From Plut-88900 sp963668115 (GTDB lineage Bacteria; Chloroflexota; Dehalococcoidia; Plut-88900), in contig OY764147.1 in assembly GCA_963668115.1 (NCBI GenBank), positions 2,294,001 through 2,358,000 on the forward strand: 64,000 nucleotides of DNA, in the 5' to 3' direction. Of the stretch, positions 31,604-39,537 are shown piece by piece; the first letter of the stretch is position 1; each line of letters starts with the position of its first letter. The translations under genes were made by a program, and so were the position numbers. The notes under the pieces were generated by a model, which was not told where the DNA came from, ran no database searches, and worked only from the letters and a program-made list of their open reading frames with translations.

Positions 31604-33046
31604 TTATACGTACATACCTGAAGCCTGTGGCACGGGCCTGTGCAGATCCGATTCCCGGTTTGGCGGAGCCTCGTCTGGGAATATCTTACCGGGATTGAAA
31701 GTTGCCTTGGGGCAGAAGGCCGCGCGCAGGCGCTTCATCGCCGCCATGTCTTCAAGGGTGAAGGCCCAGGGCATGTACATCTGCTTCTCGACACCAATGC
31801 CGTGTTCGCCGGTCAAGGCTCCTCCAACGTCGATGCAGGCCCGCAGCATCTCGGCGCCGGCCTGAAGGACGTTCTCTTTTGCACCCTCATTGCGGTCATC
31901 GAACAGGATTATCGGGTGCAGGTTGCCATCCCCGGCATGGAAGACATTGCCTGCCACGACATCGTATCGTTCACAAATCTCTTCTACTTTCTCCATTATC
32001 TCGGGGAGTCGAGTACGGGGCACGACGCCGTCAACTATGTAGTAGTTGGGAGCCACGCTCCCCAGGGCCCCGAATGCGCTCTTGCGGCCCGCCCAGAGCC
32101 GTTCTCGTTCAGCGGGGTCATTCGCCGAACGGACGAGGGTGGCATTGTGGGCCTTGCAGATCTCTTCAATGGCCGCGGTCTCCTGCCGCGTCGACTCTTC
32201 CAGACCCTCGACCTCGATAAGCAGGACGGCCCCCGCATCCTCCGGAAATCCGGCCTTTATCACCTTTTCCACCGCTCGTATTACCACGTTGTCTATCATC
32301 TCCAGGGCTGCGGGCACTATCCCCGCCCCGATCACCGACGAAACCGTGTTGGTGGCGTCAATCGGGCTATCGTAAACGGCGAGGAGAGTTTCTACGGACT
32401 CGGGCTTCGGCGTGAGTCGGACCAGGATCTTCGTCACCACCACAAACGTCCCCTCCGACCCGACGATTGCCCCCGTAAGGTCGTAGCCCGGCACGTCCCT
32501 GACCCTGCTCCCGACCCACATCAGGTCGCCGTTGTGCAAGACCACTTCCAGCCCGAGAACATGGTTGGTTGTGACACCGTAGGAAAGACAGTGAGGCCCG
32601 CCCGCATTCTCGGCCACGTTTCCGCCGATGGTGCAGGCCTTCTGGCTGGAGGGGTCGGGGGCGTAGTAGAGCCCGAACTTGCTTACGGCGGCGCTCAGGT
32701 CCAGGTTTACCAGGCCCGGCTCCACTACCGCTATCAGGTTGTCCGTATCGACCTCCAGGACCCTCTTCAGCCGAGTCATGGCGAGAAGTATGCCGCCTGT
32801 CGAGGCCAAAGCCCCGCCGCTGATGCTGGTGCCCGCGCCCCGGGGCACGACCGGCAGCCCTTCCCGGTACGCTATCTTCACCGTCTCAGCGACTTCCTCA
32901 GCGGAGCCGGGAACAACCACAACCTCGGGATAGCCCGTGGCCTGAGACCCGTCATATTCGAAGACTATCAGGTCCTCAGGGGCGTACAGAACGTACCGCT
33001 CCCCGACGACCCCTACCAGTTCTTCGATTACCTTCTGAGGGATCAT
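31604..33046 (-). CDS. glcD: Glycolate oxidase FAD subunit (GlcD-like)
   Basis: 480 residues, full-length FAD-linked oxidase. FAD domain: PVVPRGAGTSISGGAL, LIAVVEPGLVNLDLSAAV, YYAPDPSSQKACTIGGNVAENAGGPHCLSYG and VGSEGTFVVVTKI. Substrate domain: GNVFHAGDGNLHPIILFD and LTGEHGIGVEKQMYM, with FNPGKIFPD at the end. It oxidises glycolate (or D-lactate) to glyoxylate. It heads the minus-strand unit and is divergent from glycerate kinase, so the two halves of the C2 pathway face away from one intergenic region of 164 bp. Confidence 0.92.
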   Translation of the reverse strand: MIPQKVIEELVGVVGERYVLYAPEDLIVFEYDGSQATGYPEVVVVPGSAEEVAETVKIAYREGLPVVPRGAGTSISGGALASTGGILLAMTRLKRVLEVDTDNLIAVVEPGLVNLDLSAAVSKFGLYYAPDPSSQKACTIGGNVAENAGGPHCLSYGVTTNHVLGLEVVLHNGDLMWVGSRVRDVPGYDLTGAIVGSEGTFVVVTKILVRLTPKPESVETLLAVYDSPIDATNTVSSVIGAGIVPAALEMIDNVVIRAVEKVIKAGFPEDAGAVLLIEVEGLEESTRQETAAIEEICKAHNATLVRSANDPAERERLWAGRKSAFGALGSVAPNYYIVDGVVPRTRLPEIMEKVEEICERYDVVAGNVFHAGDGNLHPIILFDDRNEGAKENVLQAGAEMLRACIDVGGALTGEHGIGVEKQMYMPWAFTLEDMAAMKRLRAAFCPKATFNPGKIFPDEAPPNRESDLHRPVPQASGMYV

Positions 33047-33197
33047 TCCTTGTTCAACTCAACCGGCATTTGCGCGCCCAAAAGCTTCAAAACGGGCGTC
33101 GCTTCTAAACATCCTACCACCTACTAACCCATCTAGCACAAGCTACGGGGTATAGCGCGGGGCCGAGCGCCCAGAGCATCCGCCATGTTTTCGCGGG

Positions 33198-33203
33198 TAT
33201 AAT
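33198..33203 (+). promoter_or_regulatory. -10 box TATAAT, leaderless glycerate kinase start
   Basis: TATAAT ends 7 nt before ATG 33211, with no RBS between. A -35 hexamer is not clear. Confidence 0.5.
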
Positions 33204-33210
33204 CCTCCCC

Positions 33211-34350
33211 ATGAAAATCGTTGTCGCGCCCCAGGCGTTCAAGGGGAGCCTGGGCGTGTTCCAGGTCTCCGACGCCATCGTCGCCGGCATCCGGCGCGTC
33301 TTCCCCGACGCCCAGGTCCTAATTTCCGCCATGGCTGACGGCGGCGACGGCACCCTTGAAGTTCTGATGCGGAGCACGGGGGGCCGCACCCACGAGGACG
33401 CGGTTACCGGGCCCCTGGGCGAGCCCGTCCAGGCTCACTGGGGAGTGCTCGGCAACAGTGACACCGCCGTCGTGGAGATGGCTAGTGCCTCGGGTTTGGC
33501 CCTCGTCCCGAGCGACAGGCGAGACCCCCTGATAACCACTACCTACGGCACCGGAGAGCTGATCCGCCACGCCCTGGACAAGGGGCACCGCAAGTTCATC
33601 CTGGGTGTAGGGGGGAGTGCAACGTGCGACGGAGGCACAGGTGTGGCCCAGGCCCTTGGCGTGAAATTCCTTGACGAAACCGGCGCCGAGCTGCCCTTCG
33701 GCGGGGGCCCCCTTGCCCGGCTGGCGAAGATCGACACCTCGGGCATTGACCCTCGGGCCACGGAGTCAACGTTCCAGGTCGCCACCGACGTAACCAACCC
33801 CCTCTGCGGCCCCGAAGGCACCGCTGCCATCTACGGCCCACAGAAGGGCGCCACCCCGCCCATCATCGCCCAGCTTGACGCAGCCATGGGCAAATTTGCC
33901 GACGTGGTACAGAGAGACCTCGGCATCGATCAGAGGGACGACCCCGGGGCTGGGGCGGCGGGCGGTCTCGCCTACGGCATGAAGGTGTTCTTCCCCACGG
34001 AATTGAAGCCCGGCGTTGAGGTCGTGGCGGATGCTGTTAACTTTGTGGAACAGTTGAACGGTGCTGACCTCGTCATCACCGGCGAGGGACAGATAGACGG
34101 ACAGTCGTCGTATGGCAAGACGATCATGGGCGTGGCATCTCGGGCTAAAGGACGCAACATCCCGGTCATTGCCCTGGCCGGAGGCCTGGCCCCCGAGTAC
34201 CGCTCCATCTATGAGCAGGGCGTGACCTCCGTGATGAGCATAGCCCCGGGCCCCATCGCCCTGGACGCCGCCATCCACGACGCGGACTCCCTCCTCACCG
34301 AGGCCACCGAACGCGCCCTCCGCATGGTCTCTCTCGGTATGGGCATCTGA
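33211..34350 (+). CDS. glxK: Glycerate kinase, GlxK/GarK family
   Basis: 379 residues. Phosphorylates glycerate to 2- or 3-phosphoglycerate, returning C2-pathway carbon to glycolysis. Family signatures: KIVVAPQAFKGSLG, ISAMADGGDGTLEVL, DRRDPLITTTYGTGELI, GVGGSATCDGGTGVAQALG, DVTNPLCGPEGTAAIYGPQKGA and VITGEGQIDGQSSYGKTIMGVA. The start codon follows TATAAT by 7 nt, implying a leaderless message. It is divergent from the glcDEF-like unit and followed by thyX 41 bp downstream. Confidence 0.93.
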   Translation: MKIVVAPQAFKGSLGVFQVSDAIVAGIRRVFPDAQVLISAMADGGDGTLEVLMRSTGGRTHEDAVTGPLGEPVQAHWGVLGNSDTAVVEMASASGLALVPSDRRDPLITTTYGTGELIRHALDKGHRKFILGVGGSATCDGGTGVAQALGVKFLDETGAELPFGGGPLARLAKIDTSGIDPRATESTFQVATDVTNPLCGPEGTAAIYGPQKGATPPIIAQLDAAMGKFADVVQRDLGIDQRDDPGAGAAGGLAYGMKVFFPTELKPGVEVVADAVNFVEQLNGADLVITGEGQIDGQSSYGKTIMGVASRAKGRNIPVIALAGGLAPEYRSIYEQGVTSVMSIAPGPIALDAAIHDADSLLTEATERALRMVSLGMGI

Positions 34351-34391
34351 GTCGCGGGCAAAGCATCATCTCTATCGAAACCGGAGGCCTC

Positions 34392-35093
34392 TTGGAAAAC
34401 GTCAACGGCCCGGGCCCCGACCTCAGAGGCCGCAAAATCCCTGTCCTGGACAAGGGATACGTCCATCTCCTCGACTACATAGGCGACGACGACAGGATCC
34501 TGTCCGCTGCCCGAGTCTCTACGGGCGCCAAGTCGGACCCCGAGCGCGACCGCAAACTCATCTTCTTCCTGATGGAGAACAAGCACCACACCCCCTTCGA
34601 GCACGTCGTCTTCCAGTTCGTCATCAAGTGTCCGATCTTCGTGGCCCGGCAGTGGCTCAGGCACCGCATCGCCAGCTACAACGAACGTTCCGCCCGCTAC
34701 CGGGTCTTCCAGGAGGAGTTCTACGTCCCCTCCCTCGACGATATTCCCAACATCTTCGACGAGGATGACATCAGGGAATACGAGGAGATGATGCACCGGG
34801 AGCACGACTTCTACGAGCGCATGATAGAGAAGGCCAAGCCCTATCGGGAGCACCGCAAGCGCACAAGGGAGGTGTTCCGAGGCGTGCTGGGGACGGCCTA
34901 CTACACCGAGTTCTACTGGACGCTTAACTTCCGGGCCCTTATGAACTTCCTGGAACTGAGATTAGGCGAAGGTGCGCAACCCGAGATCCGTGCCTACGCC
35001 CTCGCCATCGAGAAAATCGCTCAAGAGGTTGCTCCCTTAGCCTTCGAAGCCTTCGACGAGTTCTTCCTGAAGCCCGCCCGGGCCCATGGCTAG
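34392..35093 (+). CDS. thyX: Flavin-dependent thymidylate synthase ThyX
   Basis: 233 residues. Methylates dUMP with methylene-THF using FAD and NADPH. The signature RHRIASYNERSARY begins at about residue 90, preceded by HTPFEHVVFQFVIKCPIFVARQW and followed by YTEFYWTLNFRALMNFLELRL. The start is TTG 34392, with GGAGG five nt upstream; no ATG fits. No thyA is visible in the window. It overlaps thiE by 8 bp (35086-35093), so the two are translationally coupled. Confidence 0.95.
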   Translation: MENVNGPGPDLRGRKIPVLDKGYVHLLDYIGDDDRILSAARVSTGAKSDPERDRKLIFFLMENKHHTPFEHVVFQFVIKCPIFVARQWLRHRIASYNERSARYRVFQEEFYVPSLDDIPNIFDEDDIREYEEMMHREHDFYERMIEKAKPYREHRKRTREVFRGVLGTAYYTEFYWTLNFRALMNFLELRLGEGAQPEIRAYALAIEKIAQEVAPLAFEAFDEFFLKPARAHG

Positions 35094-35718
35094 TCCCGTC
35101 CCACTCCCCAGGCTCTGTCTGGTCACAGACTCCACTGTGAAGATGCACGTGCCCCTTGAAGAAGTGGTAACTGAGGCAGTGTCGGGTGGTGTGGGGATGG
35201 TGCAGATCAGGGAGAAGACAATGCCTTCGGGGGAGCTATATGAGCTGGCGAAGAAGCTGCGGCTCGTGACACAGGGCAAGGCTCTGCTCATCATCAACGA
35301 TAGGGTTGACGTAGCGCTCGCCATAGATGCCGACGGCCTTCACCTCCCCTCCCACTCCATGCCCGTCTGTGTGGCCAAGAAGCTCGGTGGAGAGGGGATG
35401 CTGGTTGGCAAGTCAGTGCATAGCGTCGAGGAGGCCGTGGCCGCAGAGCAGGAAGGCGCAGACTATTTGATACTCGGAACGATATATGGGACTGCATCCC
35501 ACCCGGGGCGCGAGGGTTCGGGGCCTGGGTTGGTTGCACAGGTGAAGGCCCGGGTCCAAGCGCCCGTCTACGCCATCGGGGGAATAAATGCCTCCAACGC
35601 CGCAGAGGTCATGCAGGCCGGCGCCGACGGCATAGCCGTCATCCGCTCCATCCTCGCGTCCCTGGACCCTCGGGAAGCGGCCCGTGAGCTTAGAGAGCTT
35701 GCAGACTTCAACCGATAG
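35086..35718 (+). CDS. thiE: Thiamine-phosphate synthase
   Basis: 210 residues, TIM barrel. Joins HMP-pyrophosphate and the thiazole phosphate to make thiamine monophosphate. Motifs: LCLVTDS, MVQIREKTMPSGELY, LLIINDRVDVALAIDADGLHLP, GKSVHSVEEAVAAEQEGADYLILGTIYGTASHPGR, VYAIGGINASNAAEVMQAGADGIAVI. It starts inside the thyX end with an 8-bp overlap. It is the only thiamine gene in the window. Confidence 0.94.
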   Translation: MASPVPLPRLCLVTDSTVKMHVPLEEVVTEAVSGGVGMVQIREKTMPSGELYELAKKLRLVTQGKALLIINDRVDVALAIDADGLHLPSHSMPVCVAKKLGGEGMLVGKSVHSVEEAVAAEQEGADYLILGTIYGTASHPGREGSGPGLVAQVKARVQAPVYAIGGINASNAAEVMQAGADGIAVIRSILASLDPREAARELRELADFNR

Positions 35719-35750
35719 ATTGTCGGATAGCAGAAGAAGGACAGAATAAG

Positions 35751-36833
35751 ATGTCGATAGAAGTGAAGATTTGGCGAATCGGCGAAGAATTTGCTCCAAT
35801 ATCACTCGGCGGGATGGATTATGAACACCGGCTCCAGGACGTCATAGCCTCCGATATCTCTATGATTGATCCCGGTCTTATAGTAATCGGCCGGGAAGTA
35901 GCTACCGCTTTTGGTGGCCGTATCGACATCCTGGCCGTTGATGCAGAAGGCAACTTGGTAGTAATTGAATTGAAACGTGCGCGTACACCCAGGGATATAG
36001 TGGCACAAGTGCTTGATTACGGTTCCTGCATGCTCCACATGGACTCCGAGGTGATTGCTAAGACTTTTATTGACTACCAGCAACGGTTTCTCAACGAGGC
36101 TAACCCCAAAGGAATCAATGACGCATTGCAAGAAAAATTCAACAGTGTTCCTGATGAACTCAATGCCTCCCACCGACTGCTCATCGTCGCCGAAGAACTC
36201 GATCCTTCTACTGAGCGCATAGTCCACTATCTACAAGACAAACACGAGGTTGACATCAATGTCGTATTCTTCCGTGCGTTTCAGGATGAAGGACGTCTAT
36301 ATTTGACTCGTACCTGGCTAAATGACCCATTCGTCCTTTCTTCCGAACCTTCTTCCGACAAACGGCAGAAACGAGAGTGGAATGGTGAATTCTACGTTTC
36401 CTTCGGAGAAGGAGAAAGCCGAACTTGGAGCGATGCTAAGAAATACGGCTACGTGAGTGGAGGAGGAGGAGAGTGGTACGTGAGGACGCTGAGGATGCTT
36501 GAACCCGGCAACCGGATATGGGTCTCAGTCCCCGGTAAAGGATACGTAGGCGTTGGGAGAGTTATCACCCCGGCCATGCGCTTCGATGAGTTCCAAGTCC
36601 AACAAAACGGCTCTCTCGTTCCCATCACAACGGTCGGCCTTCAAGCGCCAAAGGCACTCCAGAAAGAGCAGGCTGAACATTTCGTAGGGGTTGAGTGGAT
36701 CAAGACTGTCGACCTACAGGATGCAGTGAGAGAACGCGGTTTCTTCGGCAACCAGAACACCGTGGCCCAGCCCCGAGACCCCAAGTGGAACTTCACGGTC
36801 GAACGCCTGCAATCCATCTGGGGAATAGATTAG
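35751..36833 (+). CDS. NucS/DUF91-like PD-(D/E)xK nuclease with C-terminal PUA-like domain
   Basis: 360 residues. An N-terminal nuclease domain has FGGRIDILAVDAEGNLVVIELKRARTPRD, giving the Asp and ExK catalytic residues of the NucS/EndoMS-like group, and then DIVAQVLDYGSCM. After about residue 205 comes a different domain (EFYVSFGEGESRTWSDAKKYGYVSGG, then GNRIWVSVPGKGYVGVGRV) that looks like a PUA/EVE-like nucleic-acid-binding beta barrel. A+T content is higher than flanking genes. It could be a modification-sensing defence nuclease or a repair enzyme. It lies 32 bp after thiE but is not obviously related to it. Confidence 0.7.
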   Translation: MSIEVKIWRIGEEFAPISLGGMDYEHRLQDVIASDISMIDPGLIVIGREVATAFGGRIDILAVDAEGNLVVIELKRARTPRDIVAQVLDYGSCMLHMDSEVIAKTFIDYQQRFLNEANPKGINDALQEKFNSVPDELNASHRLLIVAEELDPSTERIVHYLQDKHEVDINVVFFRAFQDEGRLYLTRTWLNDPFVLSSEPSSDKRQKREWNGEFYVSFGEGESRTWSDAKKYGYVSGGGGEWYVRTLRMLEPGNRIWVSVPGKGYVGVGRVITPAMRFDEFQVQQNGSLVPITTVGLQAPKALQKEQAEHFVGVEWIKTVDLQDAVRERGFFGNQNTVAQPRDPKWNFTVERLQSIWGID

Positions 36834-36869
36834 GGAATTTTGCCGACCGGTTAGTGAGAGAGGCCCCCC

Positions 36870-37637
36870 ATGCTAGACCTATCTGATAGCCACACCCATC
36901 TCGAAGACTACGGAGACCAGCTCCCGGATGTCGTCCAGCGCGCCCGGGACGTCGGTGTCAGGCGCATCATCACCGCAGGCAGCTCCCTCGAATCTTCCAG
37001 GGCCGCCGTCCGCATCGCCGACGAGTACCCCGACATCTACGCGGGCGTCGGCATCCACCCCCACGCCGCCCACCTCAACATCACCGAGGAAACCTTCGAG
37101 GAGCTTGCCGGTCTGGCTCAGTCCAGCGAGAAGGTCCTGATGATCTGTGAACCGGGCCTCGACTACTTCAAAAGCAAGGCCCCGCGAGAGCTCCAGCAGG
37201 ACGTCTTCCGCCGACACCTCTGCCTTGCCCGGGAGCTGCAACTGCCCGTGGTATTCCACAGTAGAGAGGCCTACTGGGACTGCCTGCGCATCCTCAAGGA
37301 GGAACGAGTCTACGAGGTCGGGGCCATCATGCACTACTTCGTCGCCGACCAGCGTATCGCCGAGGAGTGCATCGACATGGGAATCTACGTCTCCTTCTCC
37401 AAGACCCTGCTCGCCCTCCCCCACCTCCACCCGATAGCCGCGTCCCTGCCCATGGAGTACATGGTCATAGAGACCGATTCCTTCCCCCAGCCCTGGAAAA
37501 AGAAGAACCCCCTGGAACCCGCCCAGCTAATCCGCGTCGCTGAAAAAGTCGCGGAGCTACGCGGCATCACCGTCGAGGAAGTCGCCGCTCAGACCACGGC
37601 CAACCTGAAGTACGTGTTGGGGCCTAAGCTACTATAG
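36870..37637 (+). CDS. TatD-family metal-dependent hydrolase
   Basis: 255 residues, TIM-barrel amidohydrolase fold. Metal ligands: SHTHLED at the N terminus, the Glu of CEPGLDYF, the His of VVFHSREAYWD, a further His in GAIMHYFVAD and the Asp of MVIETDSFPQPWKK. TatD proteins are 3'-5' DNA exonucleases or D-aminoacyl hydrolases. A purine-rich RBS precedes ATG 36870. Its stop (37635-37637) lies within the last codons of the Sec-rhodanese frame on the other strand, a 14-bp convergent overlap. Confidence 0.88.
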   Translation: MLDLSDSHTHLEDYGDQLPDVVQRARDVGVRRIITAGSSLESSRAAVRIADEYPDIYAGVGIHPHAAHLNITEETFEELAGLAQSSEKVLMICEPGLDYFKSKAPRELQQDVFRRHLCLARELQLPVVFHSREAYWDCLRILKEERVYEVGAIMHYFVADQRIAEECIDMGIYVSFSKTLLALPHLHPIAASLPMEYMVIETDSFPQPWKKKNPLEPAQLIRVAEKVAELRGITVEEVAAQTTANLKYVLGPKLL

Positions 37638-38481
37638 GGGTGTCGTCCCGGTTGGCCCACTCACCCATCGAGCCGTCGTAGTTGCTGACGTTTTCGTATC
37701 CCAGGAGCCTGAGGGCAAACATCACGTGTGCCGCGCGAATTCCGCCCTGTCAGTAGGTGACTACCTTCTTCTCCGGCGTGATCCCCGCCGACGCATAGAG
37801 CTCCCTTAGCTCGTCGGGCGGCAGGAAGGTCCTGAACTCGTCGTCGGTGACCGCTTTCGTCCACTCGATGTGCACGGTGTCCGGCAGGTGCCCGCCCCGC
37901 TTGTTCCCCCGGGTCTGCACCCCCGTGTACTCGTCGTCCGTCCGAACGTCCAGCGTGACCCATCCCGGCTCGTTCAGCCGCTCCTTCAGTTGGTCGAGGG
38001 TGCAGTTGTATTCCGGGTGCATGGTCGGGGTGAAGGTGGCTGGCGGGTACGGCGACATCGGCCTGCCGCTGTGGTACGTCGCCAGGGGTGCAGGCTCCAC
38101 CGCCCGACCCTCCGCTATCCACTTGTTCCACCCGCCGTTGAGCACCCGAACCTTCTCATGGCCGTGCATCCGCAGGAGCCACCACAGCCGACCCGCGTAC
38201 AGCCCGCCCCAGTCGTCGTAGGCTATTACGTCGTGCTGGTCGCCGATGCCTACCTGCCCCATCTCCTCGGCGAACTGGTCGGGGCCCATGACCAGCGCCC
38301 GGTTGTCGGGGTCCTTGAAGTAGTTGCGGTTCAGTCCCATCGCCCCCGGAATATGCCCCCTCTTGTACCCGTCGATGGGCCCCATATCCACGATCCTCAG
38401 GTTGGGGTCATCTAGGTGCTCTGCCAGCCATTCCGTCTCGACGATGAGGTCCGGTCTGTTGTGAGTGTTTTGGTTAGCCAT
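37624..38481 (-). CDS. Rhodanese-type sulfurtransferase with an in-frame UGA at the active-site Cys (putative selenoprotein)
   Basis: Two-domain thiosulfate/3-mercaptopyruvate sulfurtransferase. The frame from ATG 38481 runs through two rhodanese domains (RIVDMGPIDGYKRGHIPGAM; VTLDVRTDDEYTGVQTRG) to VVTY, then TGA at 37750-37752, and continues QGGIRAAHVMFALRLLGYEN to TAG at 37624-37626. The TGA is codon 244, exactly where the catalytic Cys of C-x-G-G-x-R stands. Including it as selenocysteine gives 285 residues, the normal family length; stopping there would delete the active site and last helices. A SECIS-like hairpin follows. RBS GGAG precedes the ATG. Located 19 bp after an ArsC/Spx-like gene with the same feature. 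Confidence 0.82.
37714..37752 (-). promoter_or_regulatory. Bacterial SECIS-like hairpin following the rhodanese UGA
   Basis: UGA at 37752-37750. A stem GGCACA (37732-37727) pairs with TG-TT-TGCC (37721-37714), with a bulged UU and the 5-nt loop CGTGA (37726-37722). The loop begins 23 nt after UGA and has G at its second position, both typical of bacterial SECIS elements. Confidence 0.6.
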
Positions 38482-38500
38482 ATCTTGTCCTGCTCCTCTC

Positions 38501-38857
38501 CTAACTCCCCACCGCCCCCTCCAACGCCTCCACGTTGTACCCCAACACCGGCGCCGACCCCCCGACCACTATCGGTCTCTTCAGTAGCGCCGGCTCCTGC
38601 GTCATCAGGTCCAGCTTTTCATCGTCGGAAAGGGCGTCGACATCCAAACCCAGCTTCTTCACCGCCCGACTCTTCCGTGAGAATAGCTGCTCCATGGGTA
38701 TGATCTCCAGCAGACCCTCGATCTCTTCACGGGACAGGGGCTCCTTGAATATATCCCGCTCTATGTGGTCGATTTCTTTCTGCGAAAGAAACTCCTTCGC
38801 CCTTCTGCAGGAAGTTCAGGAGCGTTTCGTGTACAGCGTTATCCCGGTTGCAGCCAT
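38501..38857 (-). CDS. ArsC/Spx/glutaredoxin-like protein with U-x-x-C motif (putative selenoprotein)
   Basis: 118 codons from ATG 38857 (AGGAGG RBS) to TAG 38501-38503. It reads MAATGITLYTKRS, TGA (38816-38818), TSCRRAKEFLSQ, so the in-frame UGA is codon 14 and replaces the first Cys of the CxxC redox motif. The rest is a full ArsC/Spx-family thioredoxin-like fold: RDIFKEPLSREEIEGLL, KLGLDVDALSDDEKLDLM and ALLKRPIVVGG, including the family KRP. Without read-through only a fragment from ATG 38695 would be made, lacking the redox motif and first helix. Likely a thiol/selenol oxidoreductase reducing arsenate, peroxide or disulfides; the exact substrate is unknown. Followed by the Sec-rhodanese gene. 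Confidence 0.82.
38782..38818 (-). promoter_or_regulatory. Bacterial SECIS-like hairpin following the ArsC-like UGA
   Basis: UGA at 38818-38816. Stem GCGAAGG (38800-38794) pairs with CTTTCGC (38788-38782) over 7 bp including one G-U. The 5-nt loop AGTTT (38793-38789) has G at its second position and starts 22 nt after UGA. Confidence 0.65.
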
Positions 38858-38895
38858 GATTTCCTCCTCGCGATTGCGGTAAAGCTTATGGGGCC

Positions 38896-38924
38896 ATTCT
38901 ACGCGCCGACCCCCTCCCAGTCCA
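38896..38924 (-). promoter_or_regulatory. Candidate promoter of the selenoprotein operon
   Basis: Minus strand: TGGACT (38919-38924), 17-bp spacer, TAGAAT (38896-38901). It gives a leader of about 30 nt to ATG 38857. Confidence 0.4.
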
Positions 38925-39030
38925 CTGTATGTACTGGGATTTGTTTGATTTGATGATGGGTTTTGACTTTGCAAGGGTGATGTTCATGTCTGATTCGCGA
39001 TGGGAAGGTGGGATATGATAGGAATGGGCG

Positions 39031-39450
39031 ATGATCAATAGGTACTACAAATATTCGGAGTTGACCGGAAGGGTTATCGGGTGCGCGATGACGGTGCACT
39101 CGGCCTTGGGCAACGGCTTCCAGGAGGTGATCTACCAGCGGGCATTGGAGATCGAGATGGCCGACCAAGGGCTTTCCTTCAGCCGGGAACATGAAATGCC
39201 TATCTACTACAAAGAGCAGCAGATCGGTGCCAGAAGAGTGGATTTTCTGGTCGATGGCCTGGTCTCCGTTGAGCTGAAGGCTGTCATAAACCTCGAAGAT
39301 GTTCACCTTGCGCAGGCCATCAACTACTTGGAGGCCTATGACCTTGAGGTAGGACTGCTAATCAACTTCGGTGCCAGAAGCCTCCAATTCAAAAGGGTCG
39401 CTAACGGCAAATTCAAACAGAAGAACCAGGTAAACCCGGCAATCCCATAA
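39031..39450 (+). CDS. GxxExxY-family protein
   Basis: 139 residues. The namesake motif is GNGFQEVIYQRALEIEM, with PD-(D/E)xK-like residues RRVDFLVDGLVSVELKAV and a later YLEAYDLEVGLLINFGARSLQFKR. The family occurs in mobile and defence contexts and is thought to be nuclease-related, although its role is unproven. ATG 39031 lacks an RBS; TATGAT at 39014-39019 ends 11 nt before it. It stands alone between the selenoprotein operon and the CotH-like gene. Confidence 0.82.
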   Translation: MINRYYKYSELTGRVIGCAMTVHSALGNGFQEVIYQRALEIEMADQGLSFSREHEMPIYYKEQQIGARRVDFLVDGLVSVELKAVINLEDVHLAQAINYLEAYDLEVGLLINFGARSLQFKRVANGKFKQKNQVNPAIP

Positions 39451-39537
39451 ATCCCGCTACACATAAAGGTGGCTTCCACTCACCCATGAACCACACCCTC
39501 AATCCAAGAAATCAAGGTAATCCCTTAATCCCAAGAA

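Noticed and set aside
37750..38818. The two in-frame TGA codons as ordinary nonsense mutations or as a reassigned genetic code
   Set aside because: Both fall exactly on catalytic Cys codons and are followed by SECIS-like hairpins, which random mutation would not give. Reassignment is excluded because other intact genes here end with TGA and use TGG for Trp.
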